Positions 1 through 7,930 of a DNA stretch of 64,000 nucleotides are shown here, piece by piece (position 1 is the stretch's first letter; every line of letters starts with the position of its first letter). A program made the position numbers and the translations under genes. The notes under the pieces were generated by a model that saw only the letters and a program-made list of their open reading frames with translations, was not told the origin of the DNA and ran no database searches. This stretch comes from Geobacillus subterraneus (GTDB lineage Bacteria > Bacillota > Bacilli > Bacillales > Anoxybacillaceae), in the NCBI RefSeq assembly GCF_001618685.1, contig NZ_CP014342.1, forward strand, positions 2,852,001-2,916,000, in the 5' to 3' direction.

Positions 1-152
1 TGAACAGTCCCAACTAACCGCCATGTGTCGCCATCTTGTTCAAAGACAAGGCACAAGCTCTGCCAATAATACTGACGTCTTCTTCACCGTTACAGAAAAC
101 TTATAAAACTTTTATAAAGCTCCTAGCCCCCTCCTCTCCCCCTCTAGAACAA

Positions 153-190
153 ATCCCCCTTCAATAGACAACCGTCTACCGAAAGGGGAT
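153..190 (-). terminator. possible terminator of the cstA operon
   Basis: Downstream of cstA on the minus strand, ATCCCCTT and AAGGGGAT arms face each other across a loop that holds a second small stem, and TTTGTTCT follows. One bulged base breaks the stem, so this is weak. Positions 1-150 show no gene. Confidence 0.3.
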
Positions 191-220
191 GTTCAGCAAC
201 TCCAGCATCACCTTACTCTA

Positions 221-1837
221 TTACGCTTTGACCGTCGTATCTTTATCTTTCGGTTTCGTAAAGGAGCGATACGCTTCAATGACGAGGAAGATACACAAGA
301 CAAACAAGATAAACCCACAAACCACAAGGAAAATATTCCCGTTTAAGAAATTCGTTCTCATGAAGACGAGCAATGCAGAAAGCGTCACAATAAACATAAA
401 GATCATCGGGATGATCGTAAACCACGACTTCGTCCCTTTTTTTACAAGCCAGACGCTGACGGCCAGCAACGCCAACGCACCAAGCATTTGGTTAGCAGAA
501 CCGAACAGCGGCCATAAATCGCTCCACGTTCCCGAGAGCGCCAGCGCCGCCGCACCGACGACGATCACTCCTGTTGCTATATGAGGGTTGGCAAACGTCT
601 TGGATCTTCCTTCCGCAAACTCTTGCACACCGTATCTCCCAAGCCGTGTCGCTGAATCTAACGTTGTCATGAGAAAAGCTGAAGCCGCCAGAGCGACAAA
701 GGTCGTACCTGCCGCTTCTGGGATTCCGAAATGGCTCATAAAATACCCAAGACCGGCAGAGAAAGCCGGAATCGGCCCACCCAGCTCAACGAGTCGCTGT
801 GTGAACTGCTCCGTCGTCAAATACGCTACCGAGCAGACAACAATCACCGCCAAAAATCCTTCAATCAACATCCCACCGTAGGCGATAAAACGGCCGCTTC
901 GTTCGTTGTCGAGCTGCTTAGCTGTCGTGCCGCTCGCCACCAAGGAGTGGAAACCAGAAATCGCGCCGCAGGCAATCGTAATAAAGAGAATCGGGAACAA
1001 TGGACCCAACTTCTCATTGTAAAAACCGGTAAACCCGGCAAGCTGAAGTGTCGGATTCGCGAAAAGAACACCGATAAACCCGCCGAGCATCATGCCGTAC
1101 AACAAATACGAATTTAAATAATCCCGCGGCTGCAACAACAGCCAAACCGGCAACACGGATGCTATATAAGAATAAGCGATCAAGAAAAACACCCAAAACG
1201 CAGCGCTCATTTTAATAGGGAAAATCATGCCGGCCCACACGCAGACAAACATGACAATGACGCCAATGACGCTCGCCAACACGAAATTAACGCGCATTTG
1301 GTTAACGAAAAAGCCGAACAACATCGCAACGAAAATAAAAAGGACAGAAGCAGTCGCCGCCTCTGGGACGTTCGCAAACGTATCGGCAACCAGCACGATA
1401 AACACACCGACAATCAAAATAATGGTCGCCGTGGAGAATGATAAAAACAATGTTTGGCCGCGCTTGCCGATATACCCTTTAATTACTGCCCCGATCGACT
1501 GCGCTTTATGGCGGATCGATGCTTGCAATGAGGCGTAGTCGTGCACCCCGCCAAAGAAAATACTTCCCAGCACAATCCATAGCACCGCCGGAATCCAACC
1601 GAATACCGCTGCAGAAATCGGACCGACAATCGGGCCGCCGCCTGCAATCGTGGCGAAATGATGACCAAGCAAAACCGGCCGGTTGGTGGAAACATAGTCC
1701 TTTCCATCCGCCATCTCCACCGCCGGCGTCGGCCGGTTTGGATCGACCCCGAGCTTCCGGTCCAGATACTTGCCATACGTAAAATAAGCAACGATAAAGG
1801 CAATGGCCGAAATCAGCAATAACGTCACCGCGCTCAT
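221..1837 (-). CDS. cstA: carbon starvation protein A (CstA), peptide/pyruvate transporter family
   Basis: A 538-residue polytopic inner-membrane protein of the CstA family, whose members import peptides or pyruvate when carbon is scarce. The N-terminus shows the family pattern: a first membrane helix, then KYLDRKLGVDP and a glycine-rich GHHFATIAGGGPIVGP segment near residues 58-73. Many hydrophobic helices follow and the C-terminus is charged (SFTKPKDKDTTVKA). It is shorter than E. coli CstA (about 700 residues), as is common for short Gram-positive versions. The start codon overlaps the stop of the upstream gene (ATGA), and GGGAGGA lies about 12 bases upstream, so the two are translationally coupled. 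The substrate cannot be told from sequence. Confidence 0.9.
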   Translation of the reverse strand: MSAVTLLLISAIAFIVAYFTYGKYLDRKLGVDPNRPTPAVEMADGKDYVSTNRPVLLGHHFATIAGGGPIVGPISAAVFGWIPAVLWIVLGSIFFGGVHDYASLQASIRHKAQSIGAVIKGYIGKRGQTLFLSFSTATIILIVGVFIVLVADTFANVPEAATASVLFIFVAMLFGFFVNQMRVNFVLASVIGVIVMFVCVWAGMIFPIKMSAAFWVFFLIAYSYIASVLPVWLLLQPRDYLNSYLLYGMMLGGFIGVLFANPTLQLAGFTGFYNEKLGPLFPILFITIACGAISGFHSLVASGTTAKQLDNERSGRFIAYGGMLIEGFLAVIVVCSVAYLTTEQFTQRLVELGGPIPAFSAGLGYFMSHFGIPEAAGTTFVALAASAFLMTTLDSATRLGRYGVQEFAEGRSKTFANPHIATGVIVVGAAALALSGTWSDLWPLFGSANQMLGALALLAVSVWLVKKGTKSWFTIIPMIFMFIVTLSALLVFMRTNFLNGNIFLVVCGFILFVLCIFLVIEAYRSFTKPKDKDTTVKA

Positions 1838-2367
1838 AGGCTGATTTTATCCTCCCTCATTAAAGTTTCGATCGACTTAACGAACGACCTTCCTTTCGGG
1901 TGGATATGCACGGTTTTTTGATCGGGATGGAGGATGGCTACATATGTTTCAACCCACCCATGCCAGCCGAATTTTAAAAATTTTACTTTTCGAAACTTCC
2001 TCACCTCCTTCAAAACCGCTTTATCGAGCGCGCCCTCCGCAACAATAAGACCGAGCACAATCGTAGACATATGTTCCGCATCTTCTTGAATAAACCGATG
2101 TTTATGTTGATCGATGACATCTTGAAATCGTCTGACAAACTCCAGCGAGACGGGCTCATTTGCGACAGCGGCAAACACAAGCTGTTGGTTTTCTACGCCG
2201 TACACTTTAATCTTTTTCATCACCATATACCGTTCGTCTCTTCGTTTGTAATGGGCAATAAACGAAAGGGGGAAATCGCTTGGTTGTTCGTCGCGGTATA
2301 CATCAAAATATAAGGTGAATTTGTTAGCCAACTCACGGGCAAAACGAGTCAACCGATCTCCCACCAT
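1834..2367 (-). CDS. conserved hypothetical protein, DUF8052-like
   Basis: A 177-residue soluble protein with no signal peptide or membrane helix. The pattern FPLSFIAHYKRRDERYMV, then EHMSTIVLGLIVAEG and FGWHGWVETYVAIL, recalls a family of uncharacterised Firmicute proteins I associate with DUF8052; that name is from memory and was not checked. It is the middle gene of a three-gene minus-strand run: it starts 16 bases after the 96-residue gene and its stop overlaps the cstA start. Co-translation with cstA suggests a link to the transporter, but no function is known to me. Confidence 0.65.
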   Translation of the reverse strand: MVGDRLTRFARELANKFTLYFDVYRDEQPSDFPLSFIAHYKRRDERYMVMKKIKVYGVENQQLVFAAVANEPVSLEFVRRFQDVIDQHKHRFIQEDAEHMSTIVLGLIVAEGALDKAVLKEVRKFRKVKFLKFGWHGWVETYVAILHPDQKTVHIHPKGRSFVKSIETLMREDKISL

Positions 2368-2382
2368 CCATCTTTCCCTTCT

Positions 2383-2673
2383 TTAAAAATATTTGAACCC
2401 TTCCACCCGAATCGTGTTAAAAAAAGGAGAGAGGGCCATCTTTATCTGCAGATGGTTTTGTTTACACTCTAACCCTTTTTCTATAAAACACGTAATCCCC
2501 TCTTGCACAATCTTTTCGTAAAGGCTTTCATTTTCAGGCTTTCGAAATTCAATCCAAAGTTCCGATCCCGGGACACAACAATGGGCCGCTTGAAACTTTG
2601 AAATGGTCAGTACACCGCCTTTTCTCTTCAACCATTCCCTCGCCTTGTCGTCGATGGAAACGGAGTAATCCAC
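2383..2673 (-). CDS. small CC-motif protein (CC/Se motif family)
   Basis: A 96-residue protein starting at GTG with AAGGCGGGATGAG upstream. It has the layout of the small family whose key position is Cys-Cys or Cys-Sec: an N-terminal DDKAREWLKRKGGVLT stretch followed by AAHCCVPG, with the CC pair near residues 31-32. Two more cysteines lie further on, in ITCFIEKGLECK. The family resembles HesB/IscA-like folds and is suspected of redox or metal chemistry; both points are recollection. It is the first gene of the run leading to cstA. AT-rich TATAATATAAT sequence near 2731-2741 on the minus strand could be its -10 region. Confidence 0.6.
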   Translation of the reverse strand: MDYSVSIDDKAREWLKRKGGVLTISKFQAAHCCVPGSELWIEFRKPENESLYEKIVQEGITCFIEKGLECKQNHLQIKMALSPFFNTIRVEGFKYF

Positions 2674-2866
2674 CGCTCATCCCGCCTTATTAAGAATTGA
2701 TTATTTTTTCTGTATATTCAGCACATTATATTATACATTCGTACAGTCGAAAAATATAACCTTTTTCTTCCGCTTCCGATCGAAACAATCGCGAATATGG
2801 GCCGTTTTTTGCTATTATCCCCTTATGCCACGCCGGGAGGTGAAAGACTTTCCAATCGACAATCAT

Positions 2867-2904
2867 AAAGCCCGTTTCCCCCTCACTTAGGGGAACGGGC
2901 TTTT
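2867..2904 (-). terminator. rho-independent terminator after the RlmD-like gene
   Basis: AAAGCCCGTT and AACGGGCTTTT pair with four more G-C pairs across an 8-base loop, directly after the stop codon at 2911. The downstream T-tract on the minus strand is short (TTTATG), so termination may be partial. Confidence 0.6.
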
Positions 2905-2910
2905 CCTGAT

Positions 2911-4299
2911 TTATGATGATTTGACAAGCAACGCACAGCACTCGACGTGCGCTGTATGGGGAAACATATCGACCGGTTGAACGGTTTTCAATGTATAGCC
3001 GAACGGAACGAATTCCGCAATATCGGCCGCAAACGTCTCCGGATTGCACGAGACGTACACGACCCGCTCCGGCTGGGCCCGGCCGATTTTTCGCATCACT
3101 TTTCCGCCCGCGCCGGAACGCGGAGGATCCAAAAGCAACAGCTCCGGCCGCCCGAACTGCTCCAACACTTCATCAATCCCGCGCCGCGCATCCCGCGCCA
3201 AAAAGTACGTATTGTCAATGCCGTTGTCTTTCGCGTTTCGTTTCGCCGACTCGATCGACGTTTCCACAATTTCAATGCCCGCCAACGCCTTCACCCGCTT
3301 GGCGAACGGCAAGGAAAACGTGCCGACTCCGCAGAAGAGATCGATCATTTTCTCATGGGGCTTGGGCTCGCCCATCTCCAACGCCAGTTCAACCAATTTG
3401 GCCGCCTGCACCGGGTTCGTTTGGAAAAACGTATCAAACCAAAGACGGTAGCGGAACCCGCACAATTCATCGTAAATGAAATCCCGTCCGGCCAGCACGT
3501 GCGTTCGTTCCGCCTGGGTGCGGTCGGCCCACGCCCGATTCTCCAGCCAAAGCAAACTTTTCACGTCCGGGAGCGCCTTCGTGATCCGCTCCGTCAAATC
3601 AGCCGCCGCTTCTTTCAACTCCCCTTCCGGCGCCTCGGTCGCAAAGAGCGCCACCATCACCTCTCCTGTCGCAAACGACTCGCGCACCATGACGTGGCGA
3701 AGCAGCCCTTCATGGGTGTCTTTGTGATACCCAGGCAGCTGATGATCGCGCGCCCAACGCGCCACCTCCATAGCGGCTTTGACGATCTTCTCGCCGGCAA
3801 TGAGACATGTCTCCAACGAAATCACTTGCCGGAAATTCCCTTGCTCGTGCAGTCCAAGCAACCCTTCCGGAGAAAACGTAAACTCCATTTTATTGCGGTA
3901 ATGCCACGGATGTTCCATGCCAATCGTATCGCGGACAACGCCAGGGTCAAATCCGTGCTCTTTCAAGAGCGTCTTGACATGCTCCGTTTTATGGCGCAGC
4001 TGCCCTTCATAGCGCCAGTGCTGCCAGACACAGCCGCCGCAGCGGTCAAAGTGCGGACACGGCGGATCGAGCCGCTCTGGATGCCGCTCGATCACTTCTT
4101 CCACTCGGGCATGGGCCCTCCGGCGTTTCGGCCAATCGATCAAAACCCGCACCTTTTCACCAGGAAGCGTGGACGGAACAGTGAGTTTGAGCTTTTTTCT
4201 CCTCCCTTCTTCTTCCTGCCAAACGACCGCTTGTCCCGCTCCTTTTTTATCCAACTGATGAATGTCCGTAATGAACGATTGTTTTCCGCTGTCTGTCAA
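2911..4299 (-). CDS. 23S rRNA (uracil-C5)-methyltransferase, RlmD/RumA family (YfjO-like)
   Basis: An SAM-dependent RNA m5U methyltransferase of about 462 residues. Visible parts: an N-terminal TRAM-like beta domain, a Fe-S cluster motif CPHFDRCGGCVWQH near residues 80-95, the SAM site MIDLFCGVGTFSLPFA, the LLLDPPRSG loop, and the catalytic cysteine in YVSCNPETF near the end. The TTG start at 4299 is chosen because GGAAGGAGGAAAG sits 8 bases upstream; the longer ATG at 4335 has no such site. A second family member, at 14303-15676, matches B. subtilis YefA (RlmCD, which methylates U747 and U1939) better. That makes this one the YfjO type, whose target is less certain. It stands alone on the minus strand. 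Confidence 0.85.
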   Translation of the reverse strand: MTDSGKQSFITDIHQLDKKGAGQAVVWQEEEGRRKKLKLTVPSTLPGEKVRVLIDWPKRRRAHARVEEVIERHPERLDPPCPHFDRCGGCVWQHWRYEGQLRHKTEHVKTLLKEHGFDPGVVRDTIGMEHPWHYRNKMEFTFSPEGLLGLHEQGNFRQVISLETCLIAGEKIVKAAMEVARWARDHQLPGYHKDTHEGLLRHVMVRESFATGEVMVALFATEAPEGELKEAAADLTERITKALPDVKSLLWLENRAWADRTQAERTHVLAGRDFIYDELCGFRYRLWFDTFFQTNPVQAAKLVELALEMGEPKPHEKMIDLFCGVGTFSLPFAKRVKALAGIEIVETSIESAKRNAKDNGIDNTYFLARDARRGIDEVLEQFGRPELLLLDPPRSGAGGKVMRKIGRAQPERVVYVSCNPETFAADIAEFVPFGYTLKTVQPVDMFPHTAHVECCALLVKSS

Positions 4300-4483
4300 T
4301 GGCTTTCCTCCTTCCGAGATGAACGATGTTGTCACCCTTTATGTATTGTACACGATCAGTGGACGAATCCAAAGCACCTTTCCGTCACGGCGTCAACCCC
4401 TCTTCTCTCCGGCGCGGCCTTTGGCGGGGATTTATCCCTTTCCGACCGGAAGCACGATTGATCCAAAACGGCCAGCACCAAAG

Positions 4484-4521
4484 TTGACTTTTCCTGAAGA
4501 TATAACTATAATGGTTACAAC
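4484..4521 (+). promoter_or_regulatory. promoter and likely operator of the Rrf2 gene
   Basis: TTGACT (4484-4489), a 17-base spacer and TATAAT (4507-4512) form a near-ideal sigma-A promoter. The -10 box lies inside TATAACTATAATGGTTACAAC (4501-4521), whose GGTTACAAC half resembles the two GGTTRTAAC copies ahead of the neighbouring oxidoreductase gene. This suggests autoregulation by the Rrf2 protein (inference). Confidence 0.65.
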
Positions 4522-4534
4522 GGTGGTGTTTTAC

Positions 4535-4951
4535 GTGAAACAAATTAGCACACGATTTTCGATGGCCGTGCACATCCTTTGCTTGCTTGCGACCAGCCCG
4601 GCCGATTGCACCGGAGATTTCATCGCGCAGAGCGTCAATACAAACCCTGTCATCATCCGTCGAATTATGGGCATGTTAAAAAAAGCGGGGTTGGTTGACG
4701 TCCGCCCCGGAGTCGGCGGCGCTTCGCTACGCAAACCTCCCGACCAAATCACGCTGTTAGACGTGTATCGGGCCGTCCGTGTCGTGGAAACGGATCAACT
4801 GTTTCGCATCCATGAACATCCGAACATTCAGTGCCCGGTCGGGCGGAATATCGAGGCGGTTCTGCAAGCCGAACTGAAAGCGGCGCAGGCGGCCATGGAA
4901 GAGCGGCTTTCGCAAACGACGATCAGCCGGCTGATCGCTCAATTTCAATAA
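4535..4951 (+). CDS. Rrf2-family transcriptional regulator (YwnA-like)
   Basis: A 138-residue winged-helix regulator. The start is GTG at 4535 (VKQISTRFSMAVHIL), just after a strong promoter; the longer upstream frame would run through that promoter and is rejected. The family layout is clear: an N-terminal helix RFSMAVHILCLLA, a recognition helix around NPVIIRRIMGMLKKAGLV, then a wing GVGGASLRKP, ITLLDVYRAV and CPVGRNIEAVL. It has one cysteine in the C-terminal loop, not the three-cysteine Fe-S cluster of IscR, so thiol or ligand sensing is more likely than cluster sensing. It is followed by its own terminator and then an NmrA-like oxidoreductase with matching upstream sites, which is probably its target. 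Confidence 0.8.
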   Translation: MKQISTRFSMAVHILCLLATSPADCTGDFIAQSVNTNPVIIRRIMGMLKKAGLVDVRPGVGGASLRKPPDQITLLDVYRAVRVVETDQLFRIHEHPNIQCPVGRNIEAVLQAELKAAQAAMEERLSQTTISRLIAQFQ

Positions 4952-4978
4952 TAAAAGCTCTTAACAGGGCTTTTATTT
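4951..4978 (+). terminator. terminator of the Rrf2 gene
   Basis: ATAAAAGCTC and GGGCTTTTAT pair around a 7-base loop, starting at the stop codon. The T-rich 3' arm serves as the U-tract, and the A-rich 5' arm could let it act on both strands. Confidence 0.6.
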
Positions 4979-4985
4979 ATACATC

Positions 4986-5009
4986 GGTTGTAACCAAACT
5001 GGTTATAAC
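4986..5009 (+). promoter_or_regulatory. candidate Rrf2 operator ahead of the NmrA-like gene
   Basis: GGTTGTAACC (4986-4995) and GGTTATAAC (5001-5009) are near-direct repeats 15 bases apart, and each is itself nearly palindromic. Related sequence lies over the -10 box of the Rrf2 gene. No clear -35 box stands at the right distance from TATAAC, so the promoter itself is uncertain. Confidence 0.5.
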
Positions 5010-5034
5010 AAAACAAATGAGGAGGTCTAGGCGT

Positions 5035-5910
5035 ATGAACATATTAGTCACCGGGGCAACCGGAAAATTAGGAACGAAAGTCGTCGAAACGCTGTTGAAA
5101 TCCGTGCCGGCTCACCAGCTGGCCGTCAGCGTCCGCCAGCCGGAAAAAGCCGAACATCTTCGGGCCCGCGGAGTCGACGTTCGCCATGGCGATTTTGACC
5201 GCCCCGAAACGTTGGAGACAGCCTTTCAAGGGATTGACCGGCTGTTGATCATCTCCACCGACGGAGACAACGAAACAAGAATCCGCCAGCACACAAATGC
5301 CGTCAACGCCGCCCAACGCGCCCAAGTCGGATTCATTGCGTACACAAGCCTGGCGAATGCGAATGAAAGCCGGCTCGCCTTGGCCGAAGTGCATCGGGTG
5401 ACGGAAGAAGCCATCGCAAACACCGGCATTCCGTACTCCTTTTTGCGCAACAACTGGTATTTGGAAAACGAAATCGGAACCGTTCAAGCCGTCCTCGCCG
5501 GGGCGCCTTGGGTGACATCAGCCGGGACAGGCAAAGTCGGCTGGGCCCTTCGCCAAGACTACGCCGAAGCCGCCGCTGCCGTCCTCGCCGGAGATGGCCA
5601 TGAAAACACAATTTACGAACTTTCCGGCCCCCTCATGACCCAAGAAGAACTCGCCGCCGCCCTCGGCGCCGTCTTAGGCAAAGACGTGCCGGTGCAACAA
5701 GTCGACGATGCTGCCTATGCTGATATCATGAAAAAGGCTGGTTTGCCCGATCCGCTCGTGTCGTTTCTCGTGGACATTCAACGCGGCATCCGCGAAGGCT
5801 CCTTAGAAATCGAAAGCAACGACTTTGAAAAACTGCTCGGCAGACCGGTGACGCCGATTCACGACGCGCTGGCCCAACTTGTTCGTGACCTAAAGGGAAC
5901 AACCCATTAA
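5035..5910 (+). CDS. NmrA-like NAD(P)H-binding oxidoreductase (QOR2/SDRa type)
   Basis: A 291-residue Rossmann-fold protein. The start is ATG at 5035 with AGGAGGT 8 bases upstream. The NAD(P) site is NILVTGATGKLGTKVVETLL at the N-terminus; VRHGDFDRPETLETAFQGID and LRNNWYLENE are typical of the NmrA/quinone oxidoreductase 2 subgroup (E. coli YtfG type). Such enzymes reduce quinones or sense the NADPH/NADP ratio; the substrate is not visible. It follows the Rrf2 regulator on the same strand, separated by a terminator and a putative operator. A stress-inducible quinone or electrophile detoxification pair is therefore plausible (inference). Confidence 0.8.
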   Translation: MNILVTGATGKLGTKVVETLLKSVPAHQLAVSVRQPEKAEHLRARGVDVRHGDFDRPETLETAFQGIDRLLIISTDGDNETRIRQHTNAVNAAQRAQVGFIAYTSLANANESRLALAEVHRVTEEAIANTGIPYSFLRNNWYLENEIGTVQAVLAGAPWVTSAGTGKVGWALRQDYAEAAAAVLAGDGHENTIYELSGPLMTQEELAAALGAVLGKDVPVQQVDDAAYADIMKKAGLPDPLVSFLVDIQRGIREGSLEIESNDFEKLLGRPVTPIHDALAQLVRDLKGTTH

Positions 5911-5917
5911 TTTCCAC

Positions 5918-5946
5918 AAAAACCGGCCCTGCGGCCGGTTTTTTTA
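5918..5946 (+). terminator. terminator of the NmrA-like gene
   Basis: AAAACCGGCC and GGCCGGTTTTTTT form a strong G-C stem with a tiny loop, starting 8 bases after the stop codon. Confidence 0.85.
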
Positions 5947-6108
5947 CGAAACAAACTTCCTCCCCCTCTCCCCTTTTCCATCTTCCCGACCGCCATCCCC
6001 GTCAGCTCATCAACCGTTTCGTCATCATCTCCTGTTTCCAACCTTTTTTTCAATATCTGCTTTGCCTAACAGGATTCCAAAGCGGCCATTCCCAGGATGC
6101 CGGACGCA

Positions 6109-6140
6109 CAAAAACGGTGTCCCGAACGCAGCGGGACACC
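6109..6140 (-). terminator. terminator of the alanine symporter gene
   Basis: On the minus strand GGTGTCCCG and CGGGACACC pair around a short loop and are followed by GTTTTTGTG, 25 bases past the stop codon at 6165. Positions 5947-6108 contain nothing I recognise. Confidence 0.75.
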
Positions 6141-6164
6141 TCCAACTCTACAACGTATGATGGC

Positions 6165-7634
6165 TTATAACGCTTGTTCCTTCTTTTCGTCCACTCTCGT
6201 ATACCCATTTTCCCAAAATGTCGCGTTCTTGATCCCGTATTTTGACGCATTGAATTCCGGATCCTTGCCTTGCTTCAGCTGCTCCTCATAATCTTTTAGC
6301 GCAATATAGGCCGGTTTAAACAACAACAAGATCGCGATCAAGTTGAGCCAAACCATGATTCCAAGCCCGATGTCGCCCATCGCCCACGCCGTCGTCGCCG
6401 TTTTGACCGTTCCGTAGAAAGTGGCGGCCAAAAAGATGACTTTGAGGGCAAAGAAGGCCATCCCCCTCTTTTCACTGCGCACCAGATAAGCGAGGTTCGT
6501 CTCGGCAATATAGTAATAGGCGTACATCGTCGTAAACGCAAAGAAGAAAAGGGCAATCGCAATAAACGCCGAGCCAAATCCCGGGAAGAGGGTGTCCACC
6601 GCCGCTTGCGTATACCCTGCACCCGGTTCTACCCCTTCAAGGTTGACGACAATCGGCTCCCTGGTTTTTTCATTAATGACATTATACTGGTTAGTAAATA
6701 AAATCATCAGTGCAGTCGCTGTCACGACTAAGAACACATCCAAATAGATTGAAAACGCTTGCACAAGCCCCTGCTTGGCCGGGTGGGATACTTCCGCCGC
6801 CGCCGCCGGATGAGCGCCTGTCCCTTGACCAGCTTCATTGGCGTAAAGGCCGCGTTTGACGCCCCACATCACGGCCGATCCAAGAATTCCGCCAAACACT
6901 TGATCAGCGCCGAACGCGCTTTTGAAAATCAGGCCAAAAACATCGGGGACTTTTTCAATATTCACCGCAATGATCGCAATCGCGACCAACAAATAGCCAA
7001 CTGCCATAAACGGAACGACAATTTCCGCCGTTCTGGCGATCCGCTTCACCCCTCCAAAAATCGTAAAACCAAGAATCGAAATGACAATAATTCCTGTAAT
7101 CAGCTTCGGAATGCCAAACGCATTCGAAAAGCTGTCGGCAATCGAGTTTGCTTGAATTCCCGGCATCAGCACCGCCATCGAGAGAATGATCGCCGCGGCA
7201 ATCACAACCGCAAACCATTTCCAGCCAAGGCCCTTTTCAATATAGAAAGCTGGCCCGCCCCGGTACTGCCCGTCTCGTTCCTCTTTATAAATTTGCGCCA
7301 GCGTCGACTCGACATACGCCGTCGCCGCACCGATAAACGTAATGACCCACATCCAAAAGACAGCGCCCGGTCCCCCGTAGGCAATCCCCGTTGCCGTCCC
7401 AGCGACGTTCCCGACCCCAATGCGGCCGGATAAAGACATCGTTAACGCTTGAAAGGACGAGACCCCCGCGTCAGAGCCCTTCCCGGTCGTCACAAGCCGG
7501 ATCATCTCTTTCACATGGCGAATTTGCAGGAAACGGGTGCGAATGCTAAAATACAAACCACAACAAACAATAAAACCAATTAAGAAAGGACTCCATAATA
7601 ACCCGTTCACCGTTTCGACCATTTTTTCAACCAA
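6165..7634 (-). CDS. alanine/glycine:cation symporter (AGCS family)
   Basis: A 489-residue membrane carrier of the AGCS family, which takes up alanine or glycine with Na+ or H+. The family signature is present as GVGNVAGTATGIAYGGPGA near residues 75-93, with GTGAHPAAAAEVSHPAKQG further on. About ten hydrophobic helices are seen and the C-terminal tail is charged. The TTG start at 7634 is preferred because AGGAGGG lies 6 bases upstream; the ATG at 7667 lies upstream of that site. B. subtilis AlsT is the obvious relative but the ortholog was not confirmed. It is transcribed alone and ends at a strong hairpin. Confidence 0.85.
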   Translation of the reverse strand: MVEKMVETVNGLLWSPFLIGFIVCCGLYFSIRTRFLQIRHVKEMIRLVTTGKGSDAGVSSFQALTMSLSGRIGVGNVAGTATGIAYGGPGAVFWMWVITFIGAATAYVESTLAQIYKEERDGQYRGGPAFYIEKGLGWKWFAVVIAAAIILSMAVLMPGIQANSIADSFSNAFGIPKLITGIIVISILGFTIFGGVKRIARTAEIVVPFMAVGYLLVAIAIIAVNIEKVPDVFGLIFKSAFGADQVFGGILGSAVMWGVKRGLYANEAGQGTGAHPAAAAEVSHPAKQGLVQAFSIYLDVFLVVTATALMILFTNQYNVINEKTREPIVVNLEGVEPGAGYTQAAVDTLFPGFGSAFIAIALFFFAFTTMYAYYYIAETNLAYLVRSEKRGMAFFALKVIFLAATFYGTVKTATTAWAMGDIGLGIMVWLNLIAILLLFKPAYIALKDYEEQLKQGKDPEFNASKYGIKNATFWENGYTRVDEKKEQAL

Positions 7635-7859
7635 ACAAATCCCTCCTATATTTTTGTTGTATAACACGAGCCCAAATTATATTATAAATATCACAAATTT
7701 TTGTTTCAATAATTTTTTATAATAGGTTTTTTATATATTTTCTGGATATATCCCGCACTTCTCACCTCAGCATTACAAGAACAAAGGACATTTTATTTAG
7801 TTTTCTAACGTAACTCAGTATGGATATACTCATTTCGTTCTATACGCATAAGAAATATA

Positions 7860-7896
7860 AGGCATCTTCAAGACACTTTCAACCTCAAAGATGCCT
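7860..7896 (-). terminator. possible terminator of the hsd operon
   Basis: AGGCATCTT and AAGATGCCT form a 9-bp stem with a 19-base loop, 35 bases after the hsdR stop, followed on the minus strand by TATATTTCTTATG. The rest of 7635-7859 is AT-rich intergenic sequence without a recognisable gene. Confidence 0.4.
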
Positions 7897-7930
7897 GAAC
7901 ATCGAAGAAAAACAAAATGGATTACTTTTC

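Noticed and set aside
2947-4461. A 504-codon plus-strand frame opposite the RlmD-like gene
   Set aside because: It is antisense to a gene with clear family motifs, has no ribosome site, and its composition (Arg, His, Pro, Phe rich) is typical of a shadow of GC-rich coding DNA.
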